Assembly: GCA_035235625.1 (NCBI GenBank)
Contig: CP141145.1
Location: forward strand, 44,496,668-44,560,667
Length of the DNA: 64,000 bases
Source of the DNA: Saururus chinensis
Lineage: Eukaryota; Streptophyta; Magnoliopsida; Piperales; Saururaceae
Direction: 5' to 3'
Shown: in pieces, positions 24,767-37,077 of the stretch
Numbering within the stretch: the stretch's first letter is position 1
How the letters are laid out: every line of letters begins with the position of its first letter
Made by a program: the position numbers and the translations under genes
Notes under the pieces: generated by a model
Databases searched by the model: none
What the model saw: the letters and a program-made list of their open reading frames with translations, nothing else
What the model was told of the DNA's origin: nothing

Positions 24767-25187
24767 TACAGATTTGGTGTCATTGTGACTAGCTCCTGTG
24801 GTAGCACAGTGAAAGTTCAGACATTGGTATCAAAGAGAATTCTGTATCTATTTTTCCTTGATGTATTTTTTGTCACTTCATTAATTCTTTTATATACTGG
24901 GTGACTTTAGCATGCCTCAGTGACAAGATCAATAAGCTACTAGCTCAAGTATGCAAATGTAATTGCCAAGTTGCTGTAATTGCTGCTAGTTAAATACATA
25001 GCGAGTTGATGATTGTAGTGAGTATACTTGCTGCTACATATTCCGTGTCAATCCTTTCTTTACCTTGTTTCCCCTCCCAAAACAAGCAGTTTCATGTTAC
25101 AGATGTCATTGTTTCTTGGCTGACCACACCATATGCCTTCAGACTTTTCTTATTTCAAATTGTGCTGACCCAAGAGCAGCTTTGATT

Positions 25188-26569
25188 TTATTTGCATACA
25201 AACTTGGAATCTTTTATCTCCATCACTTTCTCTTGAGAAGCTTTGGTCTCTGAAATATTCTTTGGAATCTTTATCTCAAGAAAGTGGGCTTCATCAATGT
25301 TTGCCTCAATTTTTCTCCCGTTTGCATTGTCCGGCAACTCAAGGCGTCTCACATACCCGAACTCCCACCAATTAATTGTGCGCCAATCGGCTTCTGATTC
25401 AATTTGCCTCCACTGCCCGCTTATCTCTAACACCTTCTGATCATCCACGTAAATTTGAACATCATATTTCTCGAGCTCTGTTAAGCAATCAAACAAGTTA
25501 AGTTGTTAACAATTGTGTCTTGTATTACTTAATTGTGGCACATTACTACCATAAAGTCATATAGATTTTACTTTTCTTGATTGGCATGGTTGTAAATCTA
25601 TAATTAGCTATTAGAATCTTCTGAGATTTGACAAGTGATTTTATGTACTATTTTGCGAGTGACAACCAAATTTTAGGAATATACTTTGTTGCAATGAAAA
25701 ATGGGAAGAAAAAAAAAGTTGCTGAGGGGCTCCAAAAATTTCACAACTGTTTTTGCGTTTTCCCCGTTGAGTTATCCAGATTTATATATTAAGAGGTAAG
25801 GTAGTACTGATTGTTAATTTGTCACAAATAGCATGGTTAACATATTATCGTGAGACAAAAAAGATAATAAATTTATAATTAGCTGAATCTATAACTAACT
25901 TTTTGAGTACTTGCCGCGATTTACTCGTTGGCAAGTAGCAACCGAACTCTCTAGGAAGCATTTTTTTTTCTTTCAATTAAGTGCATGGTTCGTGATAGAT
26001 CCAAATAGCAGAGCAGAATCCATACGGTTGACTCAATACAAATGGAATAATGTGTCGTAATTTTTGATGATGATGATGAATCTTATTAGGATATTTCAAT
26101 TACTGATATATGCATATGGAAGAAAGCATTAGATGGAAACTTGTTTAGTTATTTTGGGGCGTTAGTTACCTGGAGACTTTTAATGTGGGTAAGATTGGTG
26201 AATGATTGAATTGAGGTGGAAGAGGATGAGAGAAACGTGAAAAAGCATTCTATTGGTACCTGGTAATTTTGCTCTGAGGACATAATCCGTTTCTGTTACA
26301 AACCAATCAACACTGCTTGCCGTGATCGAGCTTCCAAGACCTGATAACAGAACTTCAGAATCGAAATCCCAGAGAGGAAAAGCATCAGAAGGGTCGAAAA
26401 ACTTCCCAAACAGCAGCGGGCTGAATAGTGAACCTTGGCCGAACACCTTACTTACAGTTCTGTGGCCGTGAGAATTGAAAGAGTCGAAAACGTCTTCCCT
26501 CAAGGAGACGCTCCATTTTTGTGAAGCTCTGCCTTCTGCTTGAACTTCCACCGATCGCCGGATCGACAT
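25188..26569 (-). CDS. Class VI small heat-shock protein (21.7 kDa type)
   Basis: Two exons on the minus strand, 26569-26260 and 25477-25188, are joined by a 782-bp GT-AG intron in phase 1 and encode 199 aa. The N-terminal arm (1-85) has KWSVSLREDVFDSF and SPLLFGKFFDPSDAFPLWDF. The alpha-crystallin domain (about 88-185) starts SVDWFVTETDYVLRAKLP, crosses the intron, and continues with YDVQIYVDDQKVLEISGQW and the beta9-like FLEIKIPK. By recall it corresponds to Arabidopsis HSP21.7 (At5g54660, about 190 aa). Small HSPs are ATP-independent holdases that bind unfolding proteins. No organelle signal is obvious, so it is probably cytosolic. The insert EADWRTINWWEF within the domain is characteristic of this odd class. 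No canonical heat-shock element was found by eye in the 250 bp upstream. Confidence 0.9.
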
Positions 26570-27870
26570 TTCCCCCTATTTTTTCCTTGTTTGTCAAACA
26601 GTTCCATGATTGTTATCTTTATGGTGAGCGGAGTAGCTTTCTTTCGGCTAAAGCACGAGAGAACAGAATAGATTCCTGTAAATATCTGGCGGCCCTGAAA
26701 AGGTAAGAGAATAATATTTCCTTCTAGTGCTTTCCAATGGTGATGGGACCTTGGATCATATTGCAGGGACGAAGATGATAGACTGAGGATCACCTTTATA
26801 GTATAGTATATAGTATAGTTAAGCGAGGCTTTTTTGAGTACTGAACGAAAGAGTTGTGATCATGTTGGGAAACCGCTGCAATGGAAGCACCTGCAACGAA
26901 AATGCAGTTACTGAACAAGTTTACGTTTGCAGAATTGACGTAGAGCGTTCCTATTTGTACTTCCATGATCTATTTTAGCCTTGAGGGGATGGATGTACAT
27001 TAGATTTGCGTACTTGAATACACATATGTGCGCTCAAATCCAACCAAATACAAATGTTAGCAGAGTTCTACCAGTAGGCCCCTGCTCGATCAGACGGCAG
27101 CCTGCTGGCTGTCTGATGATTTGACGTCCTGACAAGGGCCAGGAAAAGGCAGAGTTAGGCTAGTTCAAATTGGCAACGGCCACGCCCATCCGAGCCAATG
27201 AAAGTATTCCTGCTGCCCAACAAGGAGAGTTGTCCACTTGTTAAAGGCTGTATTGATATAAATAATAATATTGATAATTATAAGCAGAGGTACATATTGA
27301 TAATATATTCGGTATGCGTTAAAATAGATATGAATTTTTTTTATATAAAAAAAATATTATAACTAATAATATATTATTATAATATTATTTTAGAGCTTTA
27401 TACGATTATAGAAGGTAGTATCGTTCTACAATTAGTTTATTTTAGAACTATACACTGGTACTCCCTCCATCCTATAAAAATTATTACTCTCCCTTTCTCA
27501 TATTAAGTGGTTCAGAATTAATTTATTTTAAACTAAATAAAATACTTAATATAAATTATAGTTAAATTTTTAAGTAAATGTATACTTATGGAGCACTATA
27601 TTTATAAAAAAAATTATATAAATTATATGAACACACCCGTATTGATCTTATATAAAATTTTAAAAATATTTTTAATATAAAAAAATTATCTTATTTAAAC
27701 TTTCGAAGAAGTTGGGTTTGAAACATGTTTTTGTTTTAATTTTTTTAAAAATTTAAATTATTTTTTAAAAAATAAATTAATATCGTATCGATATATATCG
27801 GCCATATCGATACAATACGAACCAACATATATGCAATCAGCCATGTATCTGTACTAGTCTCGACTGATAT
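26570..27870. other. HSP gene upstream region and AT-rich intergenic DNA
   Basis: The first 250 bp is the likely HSP leader and promoter. On the minus strand a TATA-like tract (ACTATACTATATAC) lies near 26800-26820. From 27240 the DNA is very AT-rich. A lone Stowaway-like end (TACTCCCTCCATCC) occurs at about 27461 with no matching right end seen. A region of GTATCGATATATATCGG palindromes lies at 27780-27815. No gene is seen. Confidence 0.4.
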
Positions 27871-28481
27871 TGTAAGGTCCTTGATTTTTCTACGATTTTT
27901 TGTGATTTTCCTACTATTTTTCTGGTCATTTTCGGCGAAAAAATATAACGCTACGGCATATTCGTATTTATATATACATACCCCATATTTATACCCATAG
28001 AGTTGGGTGTGGGGCTTAGTTGCAGGCCACAGGCCTCGCTGCGCGCTTATGGCGCAAATTTTGGAGCTACAACATGTAACTGGTGGGTGAACGCATGTTA
28101 AGGACATAAATGTAAAACTTAGAAAGAATACATAGTGAAATCACAGCTTTTTAAGCCGTATCCAGTAAGTTCTTTCCAAAAACTTACAATAGAAAATAAC
28201 AATGTCCAAAGAGAAGAGAAAACCCGAGCTCATTTTCGGTCGCTCCGTTCTCCCTCCACCGTCATCGGATTCCGTAGATTCTTATCAGGATCTGCTTTGC
28301 CTCACCGCCACGAGTCCATAAGTACCGGTTATGACCGCCGCCACGACCTCTTCACTCCTCCACGAGGTACCAAACTTTTCTTTGGATTTTTCTCTCCTTC
28401 AATCCCATTTTTGAGCTGTGGGGGTATGATTTTGATGTTGTTTGCGGCCGCCCTCAACTTAGACTTATGTTTAGTTGGCCG

Positions 28482-30403
28482 CTAGGAACCCATAGGCGCT
28501 GGTTAGAGCTGCCGCCATGCTTTCTTCGCTCCGCGGTGAGCTACCGGTACTTTGGACGGGTTTTTATTCATATTCTCTTTTCACTGTTCGTGGAATTTTT
28601 TGACGTCGGTGTGTCTCCGGTCATCGTCCGGCCATCGAACAGACTCCGTCCAGCCTACCTCGACCTAGTATCGGTAGGGGTTTTCCGTTTCCGACCCCTC
28701 TCCACCCTATTGTCTTGCTCCGCCCGTTTAGACGCTTTGGGTGCGTCTTAGGTCATGGTCATCGGCAAGCCGTATGCCATTTGGCCATCGTGGGCTCTGC
28801 CTCAGCTCGGCAATAGTGAAGGCCAGCCCCGATTGGCCCGATTATACACTCCGCCCGGAATGGGCCGCTTGTCATTGCCCTATACCGTGCGAGATGCACA
28901 GCCACCCGCACCATGAGTTTTGGTTGTGGGTGGCTATTGGTGATGTCGCCACTTTGATTGGCCATTGTTAAGGGCCTTAGCCTTGTTGGCCTTTTGTGGG
29001 CCTTGGGCCGCCGCCGTCCGACCCATCTCCCCCTAGAGTGGCACTTTTTGGCCGTGTGTGCTTGTGGCCACACATGTGCTTTTGGGTTTAGGAGCCGTAT
29101 TCGCGCCGCCTGACCATCGGTTGGCTTTGCCACCGAGTGGAGTTGACACATAGCCCTCCTCCACCCTTCCTTTGTCCTCGAGCGTTACCCTACGCTCTCC
29201 ACCCTTATGTGGGCCCATGTTGATGCAAAATCATCGCCATTGGGTGCTGTCCACGGCCGATTTTGACGTCTTATGGTCGGTCGAGTACATCTTAGCCACC
29301 GGCCGATCTTCAGTGAGAACACCATCAACTTTTGGTCGCACTGCCACCTAGGTTGGCTTGACTTTTCTCCCGGCCGCCCTAGTGTGCCGTCGTGGATCGC
29401 GGGTTTTGCCGCATTGATTTTTGACATCCCGTTTGGTCGTGACTAGGAACCCATAGGCGCTGGCTAGAGCTGCCGCCATGCTTTCTTCGCTCCGCGGTGA
29501 GCTACCGGTACTTTGGACGGGTTTTTATTCATATTCTCTTTTCACTATTCGTGGAATTTTTTGACGTCGGTGTGTCTCCGGTCATCGTCCGGCCATCGAA
29601 CAGACTCCGTCCAGCCTACCTCGACCTAGTATCGGTAGGGGTTTTCCGTTTCTGACCCCTCTCCACCCTATTGTCTTGCTCCGCCCGTTTAGACGCTTTG
29701 GGTGCGTCTCAGGTCGTGGTCATCGGCAAGCCGTATGCCATTTGGCCATCGTGGGCTCTGCCTCAGCTCGGCAATAGTGAAGGCCAGCCCCGATTGGCCC
29801 GATTATACACTCTGCCCGGAATGGGCCGCTTGTCATTGCCCTATACCGTGCGAGATGCACAGCCACCCGCACCATGAGTTTTGGTTGTGGGTGGCTATTG
29901 GTGATGTCGCCGCTTTGATTGGCCATTGCTAAGGGCCTTAGCCTTGTTGGCCTTTTGTGGGCCTTGGGCTGCCGCCGTCCGACCCATCTCCCCCTAGAGT
30001 GGCACTTTTTGGCCGTGTGTGCTTGTGGCCACACATGTGCTTTTGGGTTTAGGAGCCGTATTCGCGCTGCCTGACCATCGGTTGGCTTTGCCACCGAGTG
30101 GAGTTGACACATAGCCCTCCTCCACCCTTCCTTTGTCCTCGAGCGTTGCCCCACGCTCTCCACCCTTATGTGGGCCCATGTTGATGCAAAATCATCGCCA
30201 TTGGGTGCTGTCCACGGCCGATTTTGACGTCTTATGGTCGGCCGAGTACATCTTAGCCACCGGCCGATCTTCAGTGAGAACACCATCAACTTTTGGTCTC
30301 ACTGCCACCTAGGTTGGCTTGACTTTTCTCCCGGCCGCCCTAGTGTGCCGTCGTGGATCGCGGGTTTTGCCGCATTGATTTTTGACATCCCGTTTGGCCG
30401 TGA
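28482..30403. repeat. 961-bp tandem duplication, two copies
   Basis: Copy 1 is 28482-29442 and copy 2 is 29443-30403. Both start CTAGGAACCCATAGGCGCTGG and both end just before another CTAG. Only a few scattered differences are visible (for example TCACTGTTCG against TCACTATTCG near 28583 and 29544). The duplication is therefore recent, or kept alike by gene conversion. Both copies have long antisense frames, which differ in length because of single-base changes. No conserved domain was recognised in them. Confidence 0.92.
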
Positions 30404-30699
30404 CTAGTTCCGGCACTTCCTAAAATCCTCGGGACAACAGCTCTCTCAGCCAGGCAATGATTTTGACCACTGACTTCGCCGCTGAGGCCGCCACCGTCGT
30501 GTGCTCGCCATCGAACGTCATGATTACAAGGTAGGGGAGCATTGAACTTGTAATTTCATGATAGCATGCTTTGAATGGGTAGCAGCATGCTAGGAATATA
30601 TGATTGAATGCCATGGATGTTAGCTTATGGTCCATTTGCATGATGTGAGAGGATGAAATATGCCATGTTAAAATGCATATGACATGCATGTTGGATGTA

Positions 30700-31095
30700 A
30701 GTATGTGCTAGTGATGGCTAGCGTGTTCGTTGGTAAGTTTCGTATGTTGATTGAGTCTGTGCTAGTGATGGCTAGTGTGTTTGTTGGTAAGCTACGTGTA
30801 TGGATGCGTATGCATGTGCTAGTGATGGCTAGCATGCATGTTTGAAGTATGTATGGATTATGCATGTGCTAGTGATGGCTAGCGTGTATGTTTGACGTAT
30901 GTATGCATGTGCTGGTGATGACTAGCGTGCATGTTTGAAGTATATATGAATTATGCATGTGCTAGTGATGGCTAGCGTGTATGTTTGAAGTATGTATGGA
31001 TTATGCATGTGCTAGTGATGGCTAGCGTGTATGTTTAACGTATGTATAAATGTGTATGTATGCGCTAGTGATGACTAGTGAGCATGTTTGTAAGC
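30700..31095. repeat. ~50-bp tandem array, about eight copies
   Basis: The core GTGCTAGTGATGGCTAGCGT recurs about eight times at 44-56 bp intervals, with spacers made of ATGTATG-like words. Sequence and spacing vary from copy to copy, so the array is old or of uneven length. Confidence 0.85.
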
Positions 31096-31794
31096 TACAT
31101 ATGTATGACAATATGTATATGTTATACATATGTGTGATGGACATATATATGTATAATGACTATTTGCCTATGATATGGATATGTGTAAGTGTATGTGGGC
31201 AGAGGTATGGGCGATGGACAGTAAGAGGTGACAGAGGTTTTGTCTGGATTTGGATATGGATGTGTAAGTGTATGATGGATGACAGAGGATATGGGTATGA
31301 CAGGTGAGGTTTGTTAGATAGTAAGAGTGTGCATAATTGTACAAACCTAACGTACAAATTATAAAGTGAAAAGTAAGTATAATAAGTGAGATATAAGTAA
31401 GGGGGCGACAACTGGGTTGGCTCTGAGGAGCTTCATTTGATGATGTCAGTGTAAGATGATTTGGCCATAAGATGGATGGCGAAGTATGTAAGATTGTAAG
31501 GGTCTAATGTATGATGTGTTATGATTATGATGTGGACGGGTTAAGTGAAGTCTGCTGCCTTGACAAACTAGGGTTTCGATTGGGCTCAGCTTCGGTTTGA
31601 TCAGTCGAGGACTGTGAGTTTGTGTGGCATAATTGTACCGCATAATTTACTTAATTCAAACTTGAATTATAACCACAGCTAATGATAACGTTGTGAGTTT
31701 GAGACCTGCGGCGGATTCAATTCCTTGTTTGAGCCAGCCGAATGAGTCGGCTGAGTATTTCTCATGTCTTGCCATGGTGTTTATCCTGCAGGAT

Positions 31795-32045
31795 GTTGTC
31801 TGTGTGTTGTATAGAGCACCAGACGTCTGATGCTTTGCTGAGAGCGACATATATTTCTGATTTGGTCTGCGTGCTGTATAAGCCCAGATATTTGATGCTC
31901 TGTTGAGAGTTACGTTTTTGACTTTGTCTGTGTGCTGTATGAAGCCCAGACGTCTGATGCTTTGTTAAGAGCTACGTATGTTTTTGATTTGGTCTATGTG
32001 CTGTATAAGCCCAGACGTTGATGCTTTGTTGAGAGTGTTCTATGA
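31795..32045. repeat. ~65-bp tandem array, four copies
   Basis: Four units share GTGCTGTATAAGCCCAGA, CGTCTGATGCTTTG and TTGAGAG. They are followed by three shorter repeats of GCCCAAGAGTGGCACTG (32050-32120). Confidence 0.8.
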
Positions 32046-32698
32046 TTCCGCCCAAGAGTGGCACTGTATGTTTCTGCCCAAGTGGCACTGTATGTTTTCT
32101 GCCCAAGAGTGGCACTGGCACTATAAGACCCATTATGGTGGGCGATTGTATGACCCCTTATGTGTGGGTGTTTATGTTTGCACGCTCAAGTAAGTAGTAT
32201 CATGGATTTACTCTTACCTGTTTGATCCAGTGCCCCATGAGCATTGGTGTGCCTTACCTTCGGAAAAGTCCATGACGTCTAGTCACTCCCCGGAGGTTGA
32301 AGTGTTGCCCCAGTGACATTCTTTTCCAGTCGACGTTGGAGCTTATTTGTTATAATGAGCTTCAGTGGTTGATAGTATGAGCACGACTGTAAGCGTATGA
32401 GTATGAGCATGATTGTAAGAGTATGTATATGAGCACGACCATACGAGTATGAGTACGATTGTAAGAGTATGTTTATGAGTAAGATAGTAAGTGTGATTTT
32501 GTGTAAGTTGCACGAGTAAGGTCGTACGAGTATTATTGTACGAGTAAGGTTGTACAAGTATGTGTAAGCTATATGAGTAAGCATATGACTGTACGAATAA
32601 GGTCGTACAAGTATGCATATGTTGTATGAGTAAGCGTATAGTGGTACGAGTAAGTTTGTAAGACCCTAAATAAGGGTGTTTGTGTAAGTTTAATTTGA

Positions 32699-32960
32699 GG
32701 TATGATTTTGGCATGATGGTGCATTTGGTATGATTTTGGCATGATGGTGCATTTGGTATGATTTTGGCATGATGGTGCATTTGGTATGATTTTGGCACGA
32801 TGATGCATTTGGTATGATTTTGGCACGATGGTGCATTTGGTATGATTTTGGCACGATGGTGCATTTGGTATGATTTTGGCACGATGGTGCATTTGGTATG
32901 ATTTTGGCATGATGGTGCATTTGGTATGATTGTGGCATGATGGTGTATTTGGTATGATTG
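32699..32960. repeat. 28-bp minisatellite, nine full copies
   Basis: The unit GGTATGATTTTGGCATGATG+GTGCATTT starts at 32699 and at every 28 bp up to 32951, where it decays. Copies differ mainly at GGCATGATG / GGCACGATG. Because 28 is one more than a multiple of three and the unit has no stop in any minus-strand phase, all three antisense frames stay open across it. Confidence 0.95.
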
Positions 32961-33612
32961 TATGCGTATGAGCATGATATTGATATGCCTATTTACTTCA
33001 TGTTTAATTTGCATGAACGTATGTATTTATAAACTTAGTGAGTTCACTATTTTCGATTCCCCTATTGGGTATTTTCCTACTGAGTATGAAAATACTCATT
33101 ACCTTACTTTTTAGGCCCGTTGTACGAGAGGTTTTGCAGGTTGTCATGGAGAGCTCCTGGAGATGGATGCTTAATTTAGCAGTGGATTGATTCCCGTTGA
33201 CTTAGGTATATGTTTCACTTACTGCGAGTATTTTGTGCCACGATCCGATGTATTGGGTGAGATGAGAAAATAAGTGTTTATATATTCTGGACTTTCGTTG
33301 GATTAGACTGTGGACTGTTATGGGACTTGCACTCAGGGATGCCTGGGAGGGATTTGTATTTAAAGTCTATGATCATAACAATTTAGTCGTATGTTGTTTT
33401 CAAGTAGTGCTTGAGGATATTGGCTTTGGCTGTATGATGTTTGACCCTAGAATGAAAATATTTAGATGAAAAAAATGATGTTTAGTGTTTTAAATTATAA
33501 ACTATTTTATCAGGTTTTAATTTTGTCATTTTTCCTCCGATTTACAAACGTTATATTGCAAAAATTTTCTATAAATTTTAAAAAAAATATATGAAAAATT
33601 TTAGGCGTTACA

Positions 33613-34710
33613 ATTATAAGTACATATTAGTCAATATGGCCTTCCATGCTTGTCTAAGATAGAACTGAGAAGGAGCTTCGGAGACAGTTTGTTAGTGTGA
33701 AGAGTTTTTCAGTCTCACTCGATTCACTATAGGTCGAGCGTATTATTTATTTTTAACATAATTGGTGTACACACTAATATATTGATGATAACGTGTGCTA
33801 ATATATGCGCTATTAATCTCATAGATAAATAACCCTCACACACTCCTTATATTGGGGCACATTGTGAGTTGTGAATTCTTTCTTAGTTGGCTCTACTAAG
33901 GCCATCAACCAGCGTACTTACTTTTAAGAAGATGGCTACCCATTTTGGCATCGGGCCGTCAGTTAATAACTTGGGTAGAGACAAGCCATGATCTGATAGT
34001 TAAGCAACTTGAACTCACTACCCAACGCTTAAACTACTATACTGGGTAGATTTCTCCTACTTTTAATTAGGTTAAGCATTGCTCCAAAGTAGCGAGTGAG
34101 AGCATCAAAATTAAGGGAAATTTGACATTGCTTTGAACTTTGTTCTGTATTACTCATGGGGCAAGCTGATTTTCATACTGTGAAATCTTGATGATGTGCA
34201 ATGTATCATGTACATGATGTGTGCATGAGACTATCAATGTTAACTATTTCCAATGTAGGGCTCATTTGGGAGGCACTTTATGCCATTAGGGCTCATTTGT
34301 TTAGAGTTGAAATCACTTTTTTATATGAAAATGGTTTAGAAGGGCTATTTAAAGGTAAAATGACTTCGCGTAAAAAATCACATTTTGGTTTGAATTGACC
34401 TAAAATCCAATTTCTTCAAGCAAGAGGTGAGTTTTCGAAGAAAGCCATTTGTTTTTCGAAATGATGTGAAAATATATTTTACCCATTATTTCTTTTGTGT
34501 GACAATTATATTAGAGGATATTTTAATTATTTTATACATAAAACTTAAAAGTGAGTTAGAATCTATTTTTTTTAAAAAAATTATCTAATAAAACTCTAAA
34601 CTAAAACCTCTTCTATTTTTACTTTTCTTACTAAAAATTAATTTTAATAAAAAAACTATTTTATTTCTACTCAAAATCTTTTGCCAAACGCCCCATATTC
34701 TTTTGCCACA
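33613..34710. other. Intergenic DNA, no gene seen
   Basis: The sequence is AT-rich with no long frames and no family recognised. It separates the repeat-rich unit ending at 33612 from the Stowaway-like element beginning at 34713. Confidence 0.4.
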
Positions 34711-34712
34711 TA

Positions 34713-36010
<1,298 letters not shown>

Positions 36011-36012
36011 TA

Positions 36013-37029
36013 CAATTTAGCTTCTTTCAGTGTGGGGTTGTTTGGGAGACATTAGTATTTGGGAAATTACTTTTCTTTTAATTTTTTTCGCTAAGAAATT
36101 ATTGTTCCCGACATATTACATTCAAGAAGAAAAATTAAAATTTCCTCCGAAACAGCCCCTGAAAGTGGTCCAATAGTGATATTAGTTTTGTAGCTGTATT
36201 GGAACAGAATTGACATTTCTGCGTTTTGTGTTGAGATGCAGGAGGAGTGAGTAGAGCGTGACAATTAAGGACCACCTATACTGCAGCACGGAGCTGCGGA
36301 CCGCGGGTGACGCTACCGGCGCATTCCAGTCCACTTCCCACGTCTGATTCGGGGATAAATGTCACGAGCTTCATAAACAGGCAGCCGTCATTGCCAAAGT
36401 CTTTGCATCCAGAACAGATTTTTGGTTATTCCGATTTCCGAAGAAACACCAACTGGAATGAGAAAAGTCATTGGATTTGGGGGGGTCAAAAGGGTCCCTG
36501 CCCCCACACGTCTTCCTTCCGCGTTCACCGTTCTTGTCCGCCTCCCTTCCTTCTTCCACGACCAGGGCGGCCTTCCCTCCTCAAACGCCCCATTATTTTT
36601 CTATTAAAATATACCATTATTTATTTTCATTGCCATTCACATTTATGTCTTTTTCTTTTCTGGAGTTGATTTACTCAATCGGGCGGCTCCTGCTGCGTTA
36701 ATACCTTCTTCAAAGCTTCTTTTTTTTTGGTTTCCAGCGCTGGGCGTTTCGGTGGGCAAAGTGGAGACCGACCTTCAAATTTGAATTTCTGTTGATTCTG
36801 TTTGAGCCTTAAAGCATACGGAATTACAAGATTTGGTTTTTTTTTTTGGTTAGTACGTGTTCAACAATATCAGGGAATTTCGGCTCGGTTCTGCTCGTAT
36901 TTCTGAGGATTTCCGCTAGCTTTACGGCCGCGTAATCCGCCTGCGATCCCAGTTTCTATCAGACGGCGCTCGTGACTCTGGCCGACCGTAGACGGCTGAG
37001 GGCCTGACGAATTCAATCTCGGCAAATCA
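36013..37029 (+). other. Upstream region of the formin gene
   Basis: No gene is seen. Several CT-rich, ORF-like stretches at 36307-36700 lack any domain. T-rich runs (36720, 36840) and a GC-richer stretch (36890-37020) lead into the formin leader. Confidence 0.4.
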
Positions 37030-37077
37030 ATGAGACGGCAAGTTCCGCTGAATTATATCGTTGGGAAGCTGCTTTAA
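37030..37077 (+). promoter_or_regulatory. Upstream ORF overlapping the formin start codon by one base
   Basis: An ATG at 37030 opens a 15-codon frame (MRRQVPLNYIVGKLL) that ends in TAA at 37075-37077. The last A of that stop is the first base of the formin ATG (TAATG). Such an arrangement would put ribosomes that finish the uORF right at the main start and could set formin output through reinitiation. The second in-frame formin ATG (37089) could also be used. Whether the leader really includes 37030 is inferred. Confidence 0.55.

Larger units (their letters stand above)
27871..33612 (-). mobile_element. Large TG...CA-bounded LTR-like unit rich in tandem repeats
   Basis: The unit starts TGTAAGGTCC and ends GGCGTTACA. 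Read on the minus strand it starts TGTAACGCC and ends GGACCTTACA, as in the other LTR units of this window. The CTCAGTAGG-flanked near-palindrome at about 33070-33105 also points to minus orientation. The flanks (GATAT and ATTAT) do not form a perfect duplication, so the ends may be recombined or mutated. No reverse transcriptase or integrase is present. Inside are a 961-bp tandem duplication, a ~50-bp array, a ~65-bp array and a 28-bp minisatellite. A segment at 28020-28560 recurs inverted at 63484-64000, so it is a dispersed family. At 5.7 kb (4.8 kb without the duplication) it would be unusually long for one LTR. Confidence 0.6.

Noticed and set aside
27461..27600. Second Stowaway element near the HSP gene
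   Set aside because: Only one end (TACTCCCTCC) is visible. No inverted partner or second TA border was found.
29720..30289. Antisense 189-codon frame in the 961-bp duplication
   Set aside because: The other copy of the same DNA has the frame cut by small changes, codon usage looks random and no family is recognised.
32699..32960. CRISPR-like regular repeat
   Set aside because: The 28-bp units are directly contiguous without unique spacers, and this is a plant nuclear genome. It is a minisatellite.
32343..33014. Long antisense frames over the minisatellite (up to 223 codons)
   Set aside because: They arise because the 28-bp unit has no minus-strand stop in any phase. There is no domain, and the flanking parts are low-complexity repeats.
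36307..36701. Proline/serine-rich frames upstream of formin as an extra exon
   Set aside because: The formin already begins with a signal peptide at 37077. These frames lack donor sites in phase and conserved motifs.
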